Positions 40,289-51,497 of a stretch of 64,000 nucleotides of DNA are shown in pieces. Each line of letters opens with the position of its first letter. Position 1 is the stretch's first letter. The notes below the pieces were generated by a model that was not told the origin of the DNA, ran no database searches, and saw nothing but the letters and a program-made list of their open reading frames with translations. A program made the position numbers and the translations under genes. Origin of the DNA: Promerops cafer (Eukaryota > Chordata > Aves > Passeriformes > Nectariniidae); NCBI GenBank assembly GCA_013398275.1, contig VZSE01015608.1:434001-498000 (forward strand). Reading direction: 5' to 3'.

Positions 40289-43200
40289 TACATGTAATAG
40301 ACGAAAAGCACTATATCTAATTTAAAGTCTTTTGTAACACATTAAGTTCAGATGAATTGTGATTTTTTTCACAATATCGGCATAGTATCTGCTAAACAAT
40401 TAGGTCTTACCTCTTATGCTACTAAAACAGTAATTTGTCATTTAATTTCTCAAAAGAGATATAAAGATCAGAACACTCCAATTCAAGGGCAAACAAATCA
40501 CTTACATGAAGAGCACATGCATTTACCTAAAGAATGACTTTGCCCATGGCACTAAAACAACGTAATTAACTAAGTAGCTTTATCTTCAGCCACAGGCAAA
40601 ACAGAGTATACAATATACTATACTACAGACATAATGATTTTTAAGGTTGTCAATTACAATCTTTTAAATAAACACCATGCTCCTTCTTTGTCCTCTGTTG
40701 TAGGGCTGAACTTTGCTTTCATACGTGCTTCCTTGCAGCCTCTGGCCCCAGAATACTTACTGCTGCTTGGGGACTCCCAGGCTTCCCAGAATGATGAGGT
40801 GCCTCCTGCACACCCCCAGGGCAGGACACCCACCCTGCCTGACCAATTCTCACTAGACTTGTTGGACAGACTGTACAGTTCATCTTGACTTTCAGCTACA
40901 CTTTGCACACACATAAACTAGATAAGAGGCTCTGATCTCCTCTACCCACTGATCATGAGGGTGCTTCCAATCCTCAGCAAAACATTTTGTGAGAAACCAC
41001 TGCTTTTAGACAATTACATTTTTATGTCTTGAGTGCACACATCATTATCCCAAAAGCTTTACCAGTACTGATTAAGTAAGATGGTATAGACCCCAGAAAA
41101 AGGGGTTGTTTTCAGTTTAGTGGCATGATGGTATCTTCACATGGCTTGCTGGATATCATTAACAGAATGAGGAACAATGGCAAGTATCAGACAAGCACAC
41201 AAAGGCCCAAAGCAAAGTGTGGGAAGCTACTCTGATATTCACAACCAAAGGGCAGCAGGTACCTTACTCAATTTCATCAGCAAAGTTTGCACTTGCATAG
41301 CTACTACTAAAATTGCACATAAGGAGCAGTATCCAAAGCAAACAAAGTTAGATTTTTCAAGATCAGTGACAGCGTATGGGTGTCTACACAAACTGTAGAA
41401 TCAGTAGTTAGCATGAATCCAGCTGAACTATTGTTATTACCAGGGTCAGTATCTCTGGACATGCACGACTTAGTAAAGAAGTCTGAGTAAATAACTTTTC
41501 ATTAAAAGAGCAACATCTGATTAAGATCACATTTAAATTAATATAAGTTTTGCTCTTGAACTGCGTGGAAACAGAATTGAATTCACGAACCTGGAACTCT
41601 TCGACTCAAGTTTAAAAAAGGATCTATTTGGTTTTATTAGATCCTTAGAGTTTTTCTATTACATTCTCTTGCATAATTTTGTCCTTTTCTCGTATTTTTC
41701 TAACTGCAGACCATCTGAACAAACATGACATTATATGAGAGAAGAACGTTACCCTACATTTTCCCAGAGACATAAGGGTGTTTTCTGTGTTACCTTATAA
41801 GTTTTGTCTGGCAGGACACAATAGGTTACTGCTCTCTATCTTACTGGGTCAAATCAGCATACACAGCCCATAAGTAGACATAAGCGACATTGCTTTTAGT
41901 CCTTCTGAAAAACAAATCTGGAACACAACTGTGAGCCTAGATAATAGTCTTCCACAGCACAAAATAAACTCAACAGCAGAAATATAGGAAGATGCAAGCA
42001 AATCCAATGGGCTCTTTCTTCCGTATGTGTGTGGACTACAGTTTAGCCTTGCACAGGGACATCCATTGTATAAATCTGAGTCTCAGACTTGATACTTCCT
42101 GCACAATCTGCAGCCTCAGATGACTTCTTCATATGGAGCAGGCTACTGCTGTCTGACCAAGCAGTGAGGCATCAAGGGGCTTCTGCCAGCAATCTTGCAC
42201 TATGTCAAGGAACACACATGAAGGGGGCATGGCCTTGCCTGCATCCAAGGTTGTCTTTAGGCCTACTGAGGTTCAAATCTGTACATCTCAAACAGCATGA
42301 AAGCATATATGTAAGCATGCACTCTTGTGAGATGCTGTAGGATTGCCTTTTTATTAGCTTAGTTCTCTACAGAGGAAGTGATCACAAAACTTTTACATTC
42401 CACAGAGGATCCTCAAAGGTGACCTTGAAACCTGTCTTTCAGTTGCTATGAAGAGCCAGTTTTCATGTACCCTGTAAACATGGTTTCTCCAAGATACCTC
42501 CAGAAGAGCATCCAAAAGATAAGGTTCTTATTAACTGTGGCTGAAAATCTTGAGCTATATAACTATTTTTTAATAAACTGAGGTATATTGAAAAAGTTTT
42601 CACTATAATTAAGAAAAATCTCCAGACTCCATTTGCAAGCAGTTATACTTCTAGGTGATTTAACCTTGCCTCATAATGAAAACAAGTATTAAGGATTGGA
42701 AGTCAATCCCAAAGCAGCATCCAAAGCAAGAGCCTGATTCTGGTATGTTTAAACTGGTTAAATACAGCCAATTCTCACCAACCTCTCAAGCTACAGACTG
42801 CCAGGTCAGTCCTGTATATTAAAGGGCTAATAATTTCAGTATGGAGCTTCAAGGGACATTAAAAGCAGTCATGCACTGGCAGCTACCCTCATCAAGCCTA
42901 CAACCCACACAGCAAAACAATGTTTACACATGTGCTAGTGGCCCAAGAGGTGTTGTAACAGTTTACTGGATCAGTAATTTTCAAGGCTCACCAAAACTTG
43001 ACCTGAGACTGGTGGTGATGGGCACTCAAACCAGGCTTTTTAAACTGTTACCGGTTTATGCAAGATGTTGGCCCTCAGCAGAAACAGATACCAGTGATTT
43101 CCACTGTCACAATATGGCAAAGCACACTGCATGGGGCTCCATACATAGCATCAGTCTCCATGAAAGCATCAGCCTCTCCCTGGTAGGCCAGTTAACGCTC

Positions 43201-43408
43201 ACGCTGTAGACGCCTGAAGTAACATCAGGACAATGCTTGACATCAGCCAGGGTCCAGCTGTCCAGGATCCACCTCAAGCATTAACCTGCTCTGTCACCCA
43301 TGCCAGCTCTCACCTGCTGCTGGGCAATGGACACCTCCTCACACTACTGCTGCCTGCAGGTCAGTGACCCGGGGCTGCACGCCAAGGGGGGTGGCTGGGC
43401 ACCCCTCC

Positions 43409-43528
43409 CCACCACTCGCCTGCCAGCCAAGGCAACAGGCAGCAGCTGTCCCCCTTAGGGACTGGCCAGGACGGCCACACCACTATCCTGCCCACCAAGG
43501 CAACACCACTGTCCTGCCCGCCACGACG
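43409..43528 (+). repeat. Short 26-bp GC-rich repeat in intron 1
   Basis: A 26-bp unit of the form CCACT..CCTGCC..CCAAGGCA occurs at 43409-43434, and two adjacent units at 43477-43502 and 43503-43528. The copies differ at several positions. It lies about 170-290 bp inside intron 1 from exon 1 and looks like a small decayed minisatellite. Confidence 0.6.
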
Positions 43529-43695
43529 AGGGGCAGTGGCGGCCTACTGAGCACAAGTGGCTCTCAGGCAGTGGCCGCTGTCGCCCTGCTGCTGTCCGCA
43601 CCCGCCAAGGCGAGGGGCTGGCTGACATCTCTCAGCACCAGAGGTCTCGTTTAGCAGCCCCTGGGACACGACCCTGCCCGTCCTGCCGCCCTTAC

Positions 43696-43921
43696 CGGCA
43701 AAGTTCTTGGTGAAGACGAGGGTGACGAGGAGGATGGGGATGAGGACGGTCCCGATGGTGACCACGCGGTCGAAGGGCAGCTCCAGCTTCAGCTGGAGGA
43801 GCAGAGCCGCCAGCGCGCCCGCCTTGTCATCCTGCTGCCCCGGCAGGATGAGTTCCTTCAGCTTCTCGCCTGCCAGCAGCGCCGTGGCCATGTCGGGGTG
43901 GTTATCGATGATGTGTTGCAT
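43696..43921 (-). CDS. PANX2: Pannexin 2, coding exon 1 (N-terminus and first transmembrane segment)
   Basis: This exon encodes residues 1-75 plus the first base of codon 76. Pannexin 2 is a large-pore channel subunit with four membrane spans, best known from brain and reported mainly on internal membranes. Visible here are a short cytoplasmic N-terminus, the block MATALLAGEK at residues 11-20, the block ELPFDRVVTIGTVL around 47-60, and a hydrophobic first transmembrane segment at about 53-73. All match what I recall of mammalian PANX2 almost residue for residue. The exon ends in a GT donor (minus-strand GTAAG, 43695-43691); open reading beyond it is intronic. The start at 43921 gives the same N-terminal length as the human protein, but its context is poor (C at -3). 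A second in-frame Met, codon 11 at 43891-43889, has G at -3 and G at +4. The exon lies inside a CpG island. Identity is very secure; the exact start is slightly less so. Confidence 0.96.
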
Positions 43922-44717
43922 AAGCGGCGGCGGCGGGCGGCCTCACGCCGCCGGGCTTCCCCGGGGACGGGCGGCGCCCGCCCGGCCTGCGGGGACAACA
44001 CCGACAGCGGTGACGGCGGGGNCCCGGCGGCAGCGGCAGCAGCTGTGCGGCGCACGGCAGCAGCCTCCGGCTCCCCGCAGCCGTGCGGAGCCATATCACG
44101 AGAGGCGGGCGGCGACACGAGATGCCCGGTGACAGCTGTGCCATTAAGCGCTGCCTCTGCTTCGCAACCCGTGCTGTACAACAGCGGCGCAGCAGCCATG
44201 CAACCAGGCAGACCGGAGCCGCCTCCCGAAGTGCTGCAGATAAGGAAGGGGGCATTTACCTGGCAACTTCGGTTCCCTCGGCTCCCGGGGGATGGTGAAC
44301 AAAACCGATGGCCGGTACAGAAGAGCGGAAGCCGAAAATGAACTTACACTGGACCTTCCTGCCGAAAAATGGTCCCCGCACCACCACAAGTAATGAAATT
44401 GCTCCGGGTTCGGAGCGGGAGGTGGATGATGTGCTGATGCTCGTTACAGCAGCGGGCAGCTGGCGCTCGCATGGAAATGCCCGCCTGCACCGAGCAGCGA
44501 TAGCGTGCGGAGCAGTTCAAGAAGGGGCTCGCAGCCGCGGGGAGGAGGAGGCGAGAGCAGCCCGGAACGAACTGCGGGAACGCAGAGGTCCTTTAAGGCA
44601 TGCCAGCGAACAGCCGGAGCCTGCGGAGCCGGGCGCGGCCGCAGCAGGGCGGCCGGGAGCGGCGCGGCCGCAGCAGCCGGTGCGGCACAGCCCATGCGGG
44701 GCTCCGAGCGCAACACG

Positions 44718-44877
44718 NNNNNNNNNNNNNNNNNNNNNNNNNNNNNNNNNNNNNNNNNNNNNNNNNNNNNNNNNNNNNNNNNNNNNNNNNNNNNNNNNNN
44801 NNNNNNNNNNNNNNNNNNNNNNNNNNNNNNNNNNNNNNNNNNNNNNNNNNNNNNNNNNNNNNNNNNNNNNNNNNNNN
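44718..44877. other. Assembly gap (160 Ns)
   Basis: This is a run of 160 N characters inside the GC-rich island. A single further N lies at 44022. Both sit where extreme GC content commonly defeats sequencing; the true gap length is unknown. Confidence 0.99.
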
Positions 44878-45060
44878 CGGCCCGGGGAGCACGGCGGGCA
44901 GCGCCGGCCCTGCAAAGGGCTCGGGGACGGCCCGGGGGGACACCGGCGGCACCGGGACGGGTGGCCCCGGCAGGACGGGGCGCGGGCTCCCTCCCTTCTC
45001 CTTCCCGCAGCCTGCACAGGGCAGCTCAGGCCCGGGTACGCGGGAGCTCCCGCGGCTTAG

Positions 45061-48000
45061 GGATAGAGCGGATAATGATAAGGGAAAGGGAAACCCTCAC
45101 CCAAGCGGGCCCTGAAGGTCTTCGATCTGCGGGCATGTCAGAATTTAAGCGCTGCCAATAGAAAGGCCTTCCAGATGCTGTCTTTTTAAAGCACACGTGG
45201 GGTCGGCCACACCTGGTAAAACAGCCTAAGAGCAGAGTACTTGCCGACCATGCAGAGGCAGCTTTCGCCCATAGCCTCTGATGTTGTCCAGACCTGTGTC
45301 TTCACACAGATGGCCAGACCTTGCTGCACTTCTCTGGAACAGGCTGGGAACGGAGCATGCATTAACACTCTGGGAAAAAGCTGGACCACTCAGCATCAAA
45401 GGAGGCCATATGTGCTGCATCATAGCCTGTAGCAATGGTGTTCAGACAAAAGCTCCAGGTCACAGATCCTGCCTCACTTATGGATTTTATATTTAGCAGT
45501 ACTTAGGTAAAAACCAGAGATAAAAAACAAATATTGCTGGTAATTCTCTCAAAAGATTTGCAGTTGTCATCTGCAACTCACATAAGTAAGGCAGGGATTT
45601 TTATCTTTGCCTTGAAATTTTTGTTTCCCTGGTCACTGTGAACGATATGATGGTTGTGTTTATTATTCAAGTTTAAATATTAGGTGCAAGCTTTAAATAA
45701 TACTTCTTGGCAGGGGTCCTTACATCCAGGCAGGGAGATAATGAGCAAGGCAAGAGGGATATCTTGATGGTGACTGAGCAAGGATCCCAGGCAGAAGACA
45801 CAAAACTCTCAGTGCCACATGCTCCTGAAGAGTACTGAAGATCAGAAGACAATAGTGCCTGAACCTGAACCTGTAACCATCACTTGTTTCATTTTCCCTG
45901 CTTCTAATCCTCCATGGGCTCTGCCTCTGTTGGTCTTCTGTAAGGACTGATACACAGTATCTGCCTCATAGGCAGAAGGCAGAGAGGAGAGGTATCCTTT
46001 TCTTACCCCCTTGTCCAGAACATTGGGTACTTCTCTTGTAGTACAGCAGAGAGTTCTTGGTCACCAGCTGTACCCCAGGCAGAGCAAGGTAGGATCCTGG
46101 TGTGGTGGACTTGGGAACAGAGTACAGCCTGTGTTGTTCCCACAGCTGAGGAAAAGTGAGGACAGTTTCTGGGTTGGGCTTCAAGCCTCAATAATCCTAG
46201 CTATCTGTGATGAAGGTAGATGCGTCAATTTCTCTGCTCTAGCTGTATCTGGACTACATTTTTATTTTATCAGCCTCTAATATACAAGCTTTCCATTCCA
46301 ACAACAAAGAACCAAAATATCTTATGCACTTATTACTGCTGCTGCCAGAGGGATGATACTGAGCATGGTACTGACAACCTGAGGCAGTACAGCTGATGTG
46401 CAGAACTTCTGCTCAGACTTTCAACATTGTAATTGTTTCACCATGATTTGTCTGCTGTTGACAATCTTGTCCTGCTCCTTGAGACTGTAGCTGAAAGATC
46501 ACTTTTCTAATTCTCACTATGTCATCTTCCTTTTGAATCCTCTTTCACCCATCCACTTACTTAATTCAAAACAATCAACTTGCTTTTTGTTTTCAGAAAC
46601 TGCCTATGGTATTTCTCCTATCTTCCACTACCTAAGTCCTTAGCCCTCATCTGTTATCTAGATGCTGACTCTAGATGCTTGCTCATGTTTTTCCATGAAG
46701 AAATAATGCCAGCTCTACTAACCATTTCTGAGGAACCTTGGTCTAAACATCTACAAACTTTACAAACTTAGGAGAGCCATCTAGTCCCTTACATCTCCCA
46801 ATGTGGCTGCAACTGGTCAATTATGGAAGTGTTAAAATGAGGTAGCCTGTGTTCATGCCTTTCCCTATCTGTCCCAGCTTCCAACAATGTTGAGGGAATT
46901 TCCTGAGCTTGTGGTGGTTTGATAACCCCCAAAAGATCTCAGGGTATTTCTTCTGGTCTCCTGTTGGGACTGTGTAAATTTCTGGCATCCACAGCCTCTT
47001 TATTAAGGAATTCCAGAGGCCTAAAACCTGTTGTATCAAACTTACCTCGTTCTGTTTGCTTCAAATGTAATCAAATAATCAAATTAGACAGACCCCTATG
47101 GGAAGGTATCTGGATCAATCCCTACTCATCTTTTCCATGATGCATATACTTCTGCAGACATCTATTATATCTTCCCCTTAAATTAGATCCAGTTCCACAT
47201 TTAATATCCAAGGCATAGAAGAATAACCATAAATCAGACACTCTGCTTTTAAAATAAATATGACATCCACCAGTGATTAAAAATTCTGTTATGAAGCTTA
47301 CTTCATAAGAACACCATTATTTGATTTAATCATATTGATTTTGTAATCCTGCTTTGCAAGGTTATGTCTGTACAGCAAGACAAAGAGACAGGCAAGACAG
47401 AATGGTATTGTCAGACCAGAACATGGGTAAAGAGAAACCTGCAGTAAGGCAGAGAGTGGGACATGGAAAATGACTGTCACAATTTACAGACAAACACCAC
47501 AGCCAAGTTTCTCAGCAATAACATCCTGGCATGTACGTAGCTGGGTGATCTAGACAATAATCGGGCTGTGATAATACTTCTGTGCTAATAAATATTTTGC
47601 AAGATGCTGGTAGGGTCAGAAACTGATTTACAGATCCAAGTGGAAAGTCATGTGAAGGAATTCCAATTAATTCTAACAAAAGATCAAAAGAGGAGTATTA
47701 TTTTTTAGTTTGAATAAATCACTTGTTATCACATAGAAAATACTGATTATTGAAGGTAAAGTGTGGGTCTTTTTAAGGTCTTGTTTCCTCCAGTTCTGAA
47801 GGTTCAGAAATTCAAAAGCAAATGAGAAAAAGTGAGATTGATTTCAAGTTCTGTCAGGGACACTTGTATTACCTAGAATCTACCTTCTAAGCAGAGGGTA
47901 TACTACCTCTAGATGTGGTGTGAAATTTATCTATTCAAACATGAAGGTGCCTGAGTGAGATATTGCAGAGCACTATTCTTGAATCATGTAGGAGGAGAAA

Positions 48001-48892
48001 TAGCTAAATGTAACAGTGCAGTTCATGTGACCAAACGTAGATGTTCTCTTCCAAATGAGATGAATCATTTACACATTGTAGGTGTCCAGAGTTTACACAT
48101 GAATCCCACTCACTGTCTCTTATATTACAGCCTGTCTTAGCTGAGCCATTTCCCCAAGGGTGACTCTGTGCTGTCCTTGTCCTTATCAGTTCCCAGTCAC
48201 TTGAAAACTGCTGCCTTTTAATCTGTTTTAAAATTGGTCAAGCTACCATGAACCCTTCATGCAGTTCCTCATGCTGAATTTATGGAAAGGATGCAGCTTC
48301 CCTGTTAACATTGCCAAGAAGCAGAAGGACTGGGCAGCACTCGTGGAGCGTTTCTTACCTGCAGCCAGGGCTGTGACTCGAATCCACGTGGTTGGTCTTT
48401 ACCCCATCAGCCCACCCTGGGAATCACATCACTCAGCCTGGGCGTGGTGTGGCCCTGCACAGACCAGCTACTCCCGTGCTGGCAGGGATGCTCTCACCAA
48501 TGCAGGTTTGCAGCCAGTGCTGCCATGGCTGTGTAGGTGCTGTCTGTGTGAGCAGCAGTCACACCTTTGGTGAGTGCAGCCATGCCTCTGCAGAATGCTC
48601 CCCATGAGCAAGACTGTGTAGGGCTGGAAATGGCAACTGGCAGGGAGCTGTGACACTGAGTCTTAGCTCAGAGGTGATGGTTTTGATGGTAAAGTGAAGT
48701 GAGATGCCAGATGACAGCGAAAAGGAGCAACTGGCAACGCAGCCTGGAGTTTGGCAGTAACAGGAGGCCCTGTGTTCCCTGGTAAGAAAAAGTGACTCTT
48801 AACAGCAAGATGTGATATGGTTGCTGACATCAATGAAGTATTTTTTGCTGCTATGCACATCTCCTTGCTAATGGGTCTCTTCTGGGGTTGTT
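45061..48892. other. Non-coding DNA upstream of PANX2, nothing recognised
   Basis: The GC content falls sharply after the CpG island. Only short chance frames are present. I could not place 46.8-47.2 kb in a repeat family, although its composition resembles old CR1. Confidence 0.5.
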
Positions 48893-49290
48893 TAGAGTAG
48901 AATAGACCATTTCAGATTCAGTGAACATCTAGTCCAACTGCCTGACCACTTTAGGGCTGACAAAAAGTTAAAGCACATTGTTAAAGGCATTGTCAAAACA
49001 CCCCTAAAACACTGACAAGCTGGGGGCATCCATCACCTCTCTAGGAAGCCACTGCCAGTGTTTTATCACCCTCTCAGTAAAGAAATGTTTCCTAATGACC
49101 AGTCAAAACCTCCCCAGGTGCAGCTCTGAACCATTCCCATGGGACCTTACCATTAGATACCATGGAGAAGGGATCAGAGTCTCCTTCTCCACCTACCCTC
49201 CTCAGTAGCAATGAGGTCACCCTTCAGCCTTTTCTCCAAACTAGATAGGCCTGCAGTACTCAACTGCTCCTCAAAGGACATTCCTTACAC
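48893..49290 (-). mobile_element. CR1 LINE fragment (minus strand)
   Basis: Reverse-complement CR1 blocks appear in order: TAGTCCAACTGCCTGACCAC, GGGGGCATCCATCACCTC, GTAAAGAAATGTTTCCTAAT, then CAGTAGCAATGAGGTC and CTTCAGCCTTTTCTCC. The 5' limit of the copy is uncertain. Confidence 0.88.
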
Positions 49291-50892
49291 CCTTACTGTG
49301 AGCCAGAGACTCAAACACTGGGCTTCAAAACCAGCTAATGCCACCATGGGAACCTGGAGGGTAAATGAAGCTGTTCAAGGGCAAAGAGATTGTATAAGCA
49401 CAAAATGGGTTATTCTGTTGCTCTGGTATGCAATCTGTCTGCATAAATCAAGAAACTGCTGGGCTTAAATAGCTAGTAGGGAAGTCAAGGCTGAAGTAAG
49501 GTAACATATTTCTGTTCAAAAAGCATATGGTATAGAGGAAATGTAACCAGCTTGAATGAAAGGAGTCTGAAGGGAGTCTTGGGACTATCTAGGTAACAGT
49601 ATGAGCAATACCATATTGTATCAGAAGTGCCTGGATAACAGTGTAAGAAATAATCACATTTGGTGTGGGTATAGCAGAACTGGGACCAGTGAGGAAAAAA
49701 TAATTAGAAGCATGTCATTAAATAGGTCCCATTTGTCTGGGAGGATCCTAGACAGAGAAAGAAAGGTGCAGGGTTGGTGAAAAGGTAGGTTCAGGAAAAT
49801 AACCACTAGGAAATAATTAAATAGGAAAAAAACCCCAGGAAATAATTTTAAAAACAGGCATTAGGAATATTCCGGTGGAGAACAAAGAGGGATGAGATAT
49901 CCTCGTTGTGGAAGTGTGAACACCTCCAGTGGTAAAGCTAATCTGTGACCCCAGGTCCCACAGGATGGTGGACAGCACCCCGAGACAACCTGCTCTCATC
50001 AGGTCTATGTCCAAAAGACTTGGTGTGCAAGGGTGGGATGAGAAGGGACAGGCTTGTGCCCTGATAGTAAGAGGAAAAGGGAAGGTCACTGTGGCATGAC
50101 GGAGCTTGCATAGGAATGGTAAGATTTCTTCATAGCTATTGCGAATTAGTAGTACTAGTAACAGGCAACATAACTGTAACTCAAAATTGTTGTTTTGTAG
50201 CGATACAGTTGTGAGTGACTCCTGCTCACATCAGACAGTTGTTCATTAGCCAGGTAAGGTGGTATCAGTCTCTTACAGGTGTGTAGATTAATCAATAGAC
50301 ATTTTAAGGGTTAGTTACCTTATCAGGTCTGCAGTCTAAACGAGCAGAGTCAGACACGTAAGATACCACGATCGTTATTTTAAAAGCTATTTTATATGCA
50401 AGAAACTAAAACCATTTCATTTTCCCAAGACTTTTCTGATTATCCACAACAACAAAGAAAATGAAATGGGCAGTACTTTTTGCCCTGTGATGTGGGGCTT
50501 TTTCAGCATTGGCTTAATGTTTTATTTTCTACTGTCATTGTAACATTGATCATTGTGGAACCAAGACAGCTTGCAGTGGCGCAAGCCCAAAGTTTTGAGT
50601 GGGCTCAATACTGTGGCTGAAGACAGACACAGGGCTGAAACACCTCAGTAGCAGAGACTGCAGCTGCATACAGATTGCTCATGGCCAGAAATGTGCACAG
50701 TGTTAGAAAGGTTGGCATGGTAGTGCATGGGACCTGGAGATGGAATCATCAATGGGAGACTGAAAAGACATTCAGAGCCCATTGAAAGTACAGAAACTAA
50801 TACCAAGGGAAAAAAACCCCAAGAAAACAGTATCTTAAAAATACATTTGAATTTAATTTTAGCAAACTTCAGAGGAGACCAAAGACATGAGT
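49291..50892. other. Non-coding DNA between CR1 and the solo LTR
   Basis: Nothing recognised on either strand. Confidence 0.5.
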
Positions 50893-50898
50893 ATATTG
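50893..50898 (+). repeat. Target-site duplication of the solo LTR, left copy (ATATTG)
   Basis: It abuts the LTR start and is identical to 51492-51497 beyond the LTR end. Confidence 0.85.
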
Positions 50899-51491
50899 TG
50901 TGTGATGGTTTTGGCTGGGATAGAGTGAACTATCTTCACAGTAGCTAGTATGGTGCTCTGGTTTGCATCTGTGCTGAAAACAGTGTTGGTAACACTGGGA
51001 TGTTTCAGCTGTTGCTGAGCAGTGCTTACACAGTCAAGGCCTTTTCCCCTTCTCACACTGCCCCACCAGCAAGGAGGCTGGGGGTGCACAAGGAGTTGGG
51101 AAGGGGCACAGCAGGGGCAGCTGACCCCAACTGACCCAAGGGATATAGCAGACCATATGGCATCATGCTCAGTGTATAGAGCTGGGGGAAGAAGGAGAAA
51201 GGGGAGGTCATTTGGAGTGATGGTGTTTGTCTTCCTAAGTCACTGTTATATGTGATGGGGCCCTGCCCTCCTGGGGATGCCTGAACACCTGCCTGCCCAC
51301 TGGAAGTGGTGAACGAATTCCTTGCTTTGCTTTGCTTGTGTGCACGGCTTTTGCTTTACCTTTAAAACTGTCTTTATCTCAGCCTGTGAGTTTTCTCACT
51401 GTGACTCTTCCAACTGTCTGCCTCATCCCACTGGGAGAGTGAGTGAATGGCTGTGGGAAGATTAGCTGCCAGCTGGGGTTAAACCATGACA
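50899..51491 (+). mobile_element. Solo LTR of an avian endogenous retrovirus (593 bp)
   Basis: The element begins TGTGTGATGG and ends CCATGACA, with TG/CA termini, and is flanked on both sides by ATATTG (50893-50898 and 51492-51497), a 6-bp target-site duplication. From memory it matches a bird LTR family starting TGTGATGGTTTTGGCTGGGA and closing GGGGTTAAACCA. It holds a TATA-like GTGTATAGAGC near 51172 and a CTTTACCTTTAAAACTGTC stretch near 51353, where such LTRs usually carry their polyadenylation region. No internal retroviral genes are present, so it arose by recombination between two LTRs. I cannot assign the exact subfamily. Confidence 0.9.
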
Positions 51492-51497
51492 ATATTG
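51492..51497 (+). repeat. Target-site duplication of the solo LTR, right copy (ATATTG)
   Basis: It abuts the LTR end and is identical to 50893-50898. The six-base length suits beta- or gammaretrovirus-like ERVs better than ERVL, which usually leave five. Confidence 0.85.

Larger units (their letters stand above)
26618..43695 (-). other. PANX2: PANX2 intron 1 (about 17.1 kb)
   Basis: The intron is bounded by GTAAG next to exon 1 and a pyrimidine-rich tract ending in CAG next to exon 2, and it splits codon 76 after its first base. The interior is AT-rich, with stop codons in all frames and only short chance ORFs. I recognise two CR1 fragments (about 29.35 and 39.7 kb), short homopolymer runs (for example T-rich at 30124-30138), a GT-rich patch near 31995-32030 and an ATT microsatellite near 35214-35224. 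The last few hundred bases before exon 1 are GC-rich and hold a short 26-bp repeat. I see no further coding exon. Confidence 0.9.
43690..45060. promoter_or_regulatory. CpG island over PANX2 exon 1 and presumed promoter
   Basis: Base composition changes abruptly from AT-rich flanks to dense CG and GC, with many CpG dinucleotides, on both sides of exon 1. This is the usual promoter layout for a vertebrate gene, with the transcription start expected at coordinates above 43921 on the minus strand. I see no TATA box at a convincing distance. The island contains the assembly gap, so part of the 5' UTR or promoter may be missing. Long ORFs here, some running through the Ns, reflect GC-rich composition and not genes. 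Confidence 0.75.

Noticed and set aside
43544..43695. Continuation of the exon 1 frame past the donor
   Set aside because: The sequence after GTAAG is intronic; human PANX2 continues with the EEPIYCY block, found in exon 2.
44308..45161. Long ORFs of up to 250 codons across the gap
   Set aside because: They run through 160 Ns and extreme GC sequence on both strands; no domain is recognisable and the length is an artefact of N translation and few stop codons.
46800..47200. Possible further CR1 copy
   Set aside because: Some phrases resemble the CR1 3' region but no ordered series of matching blocks could be established.
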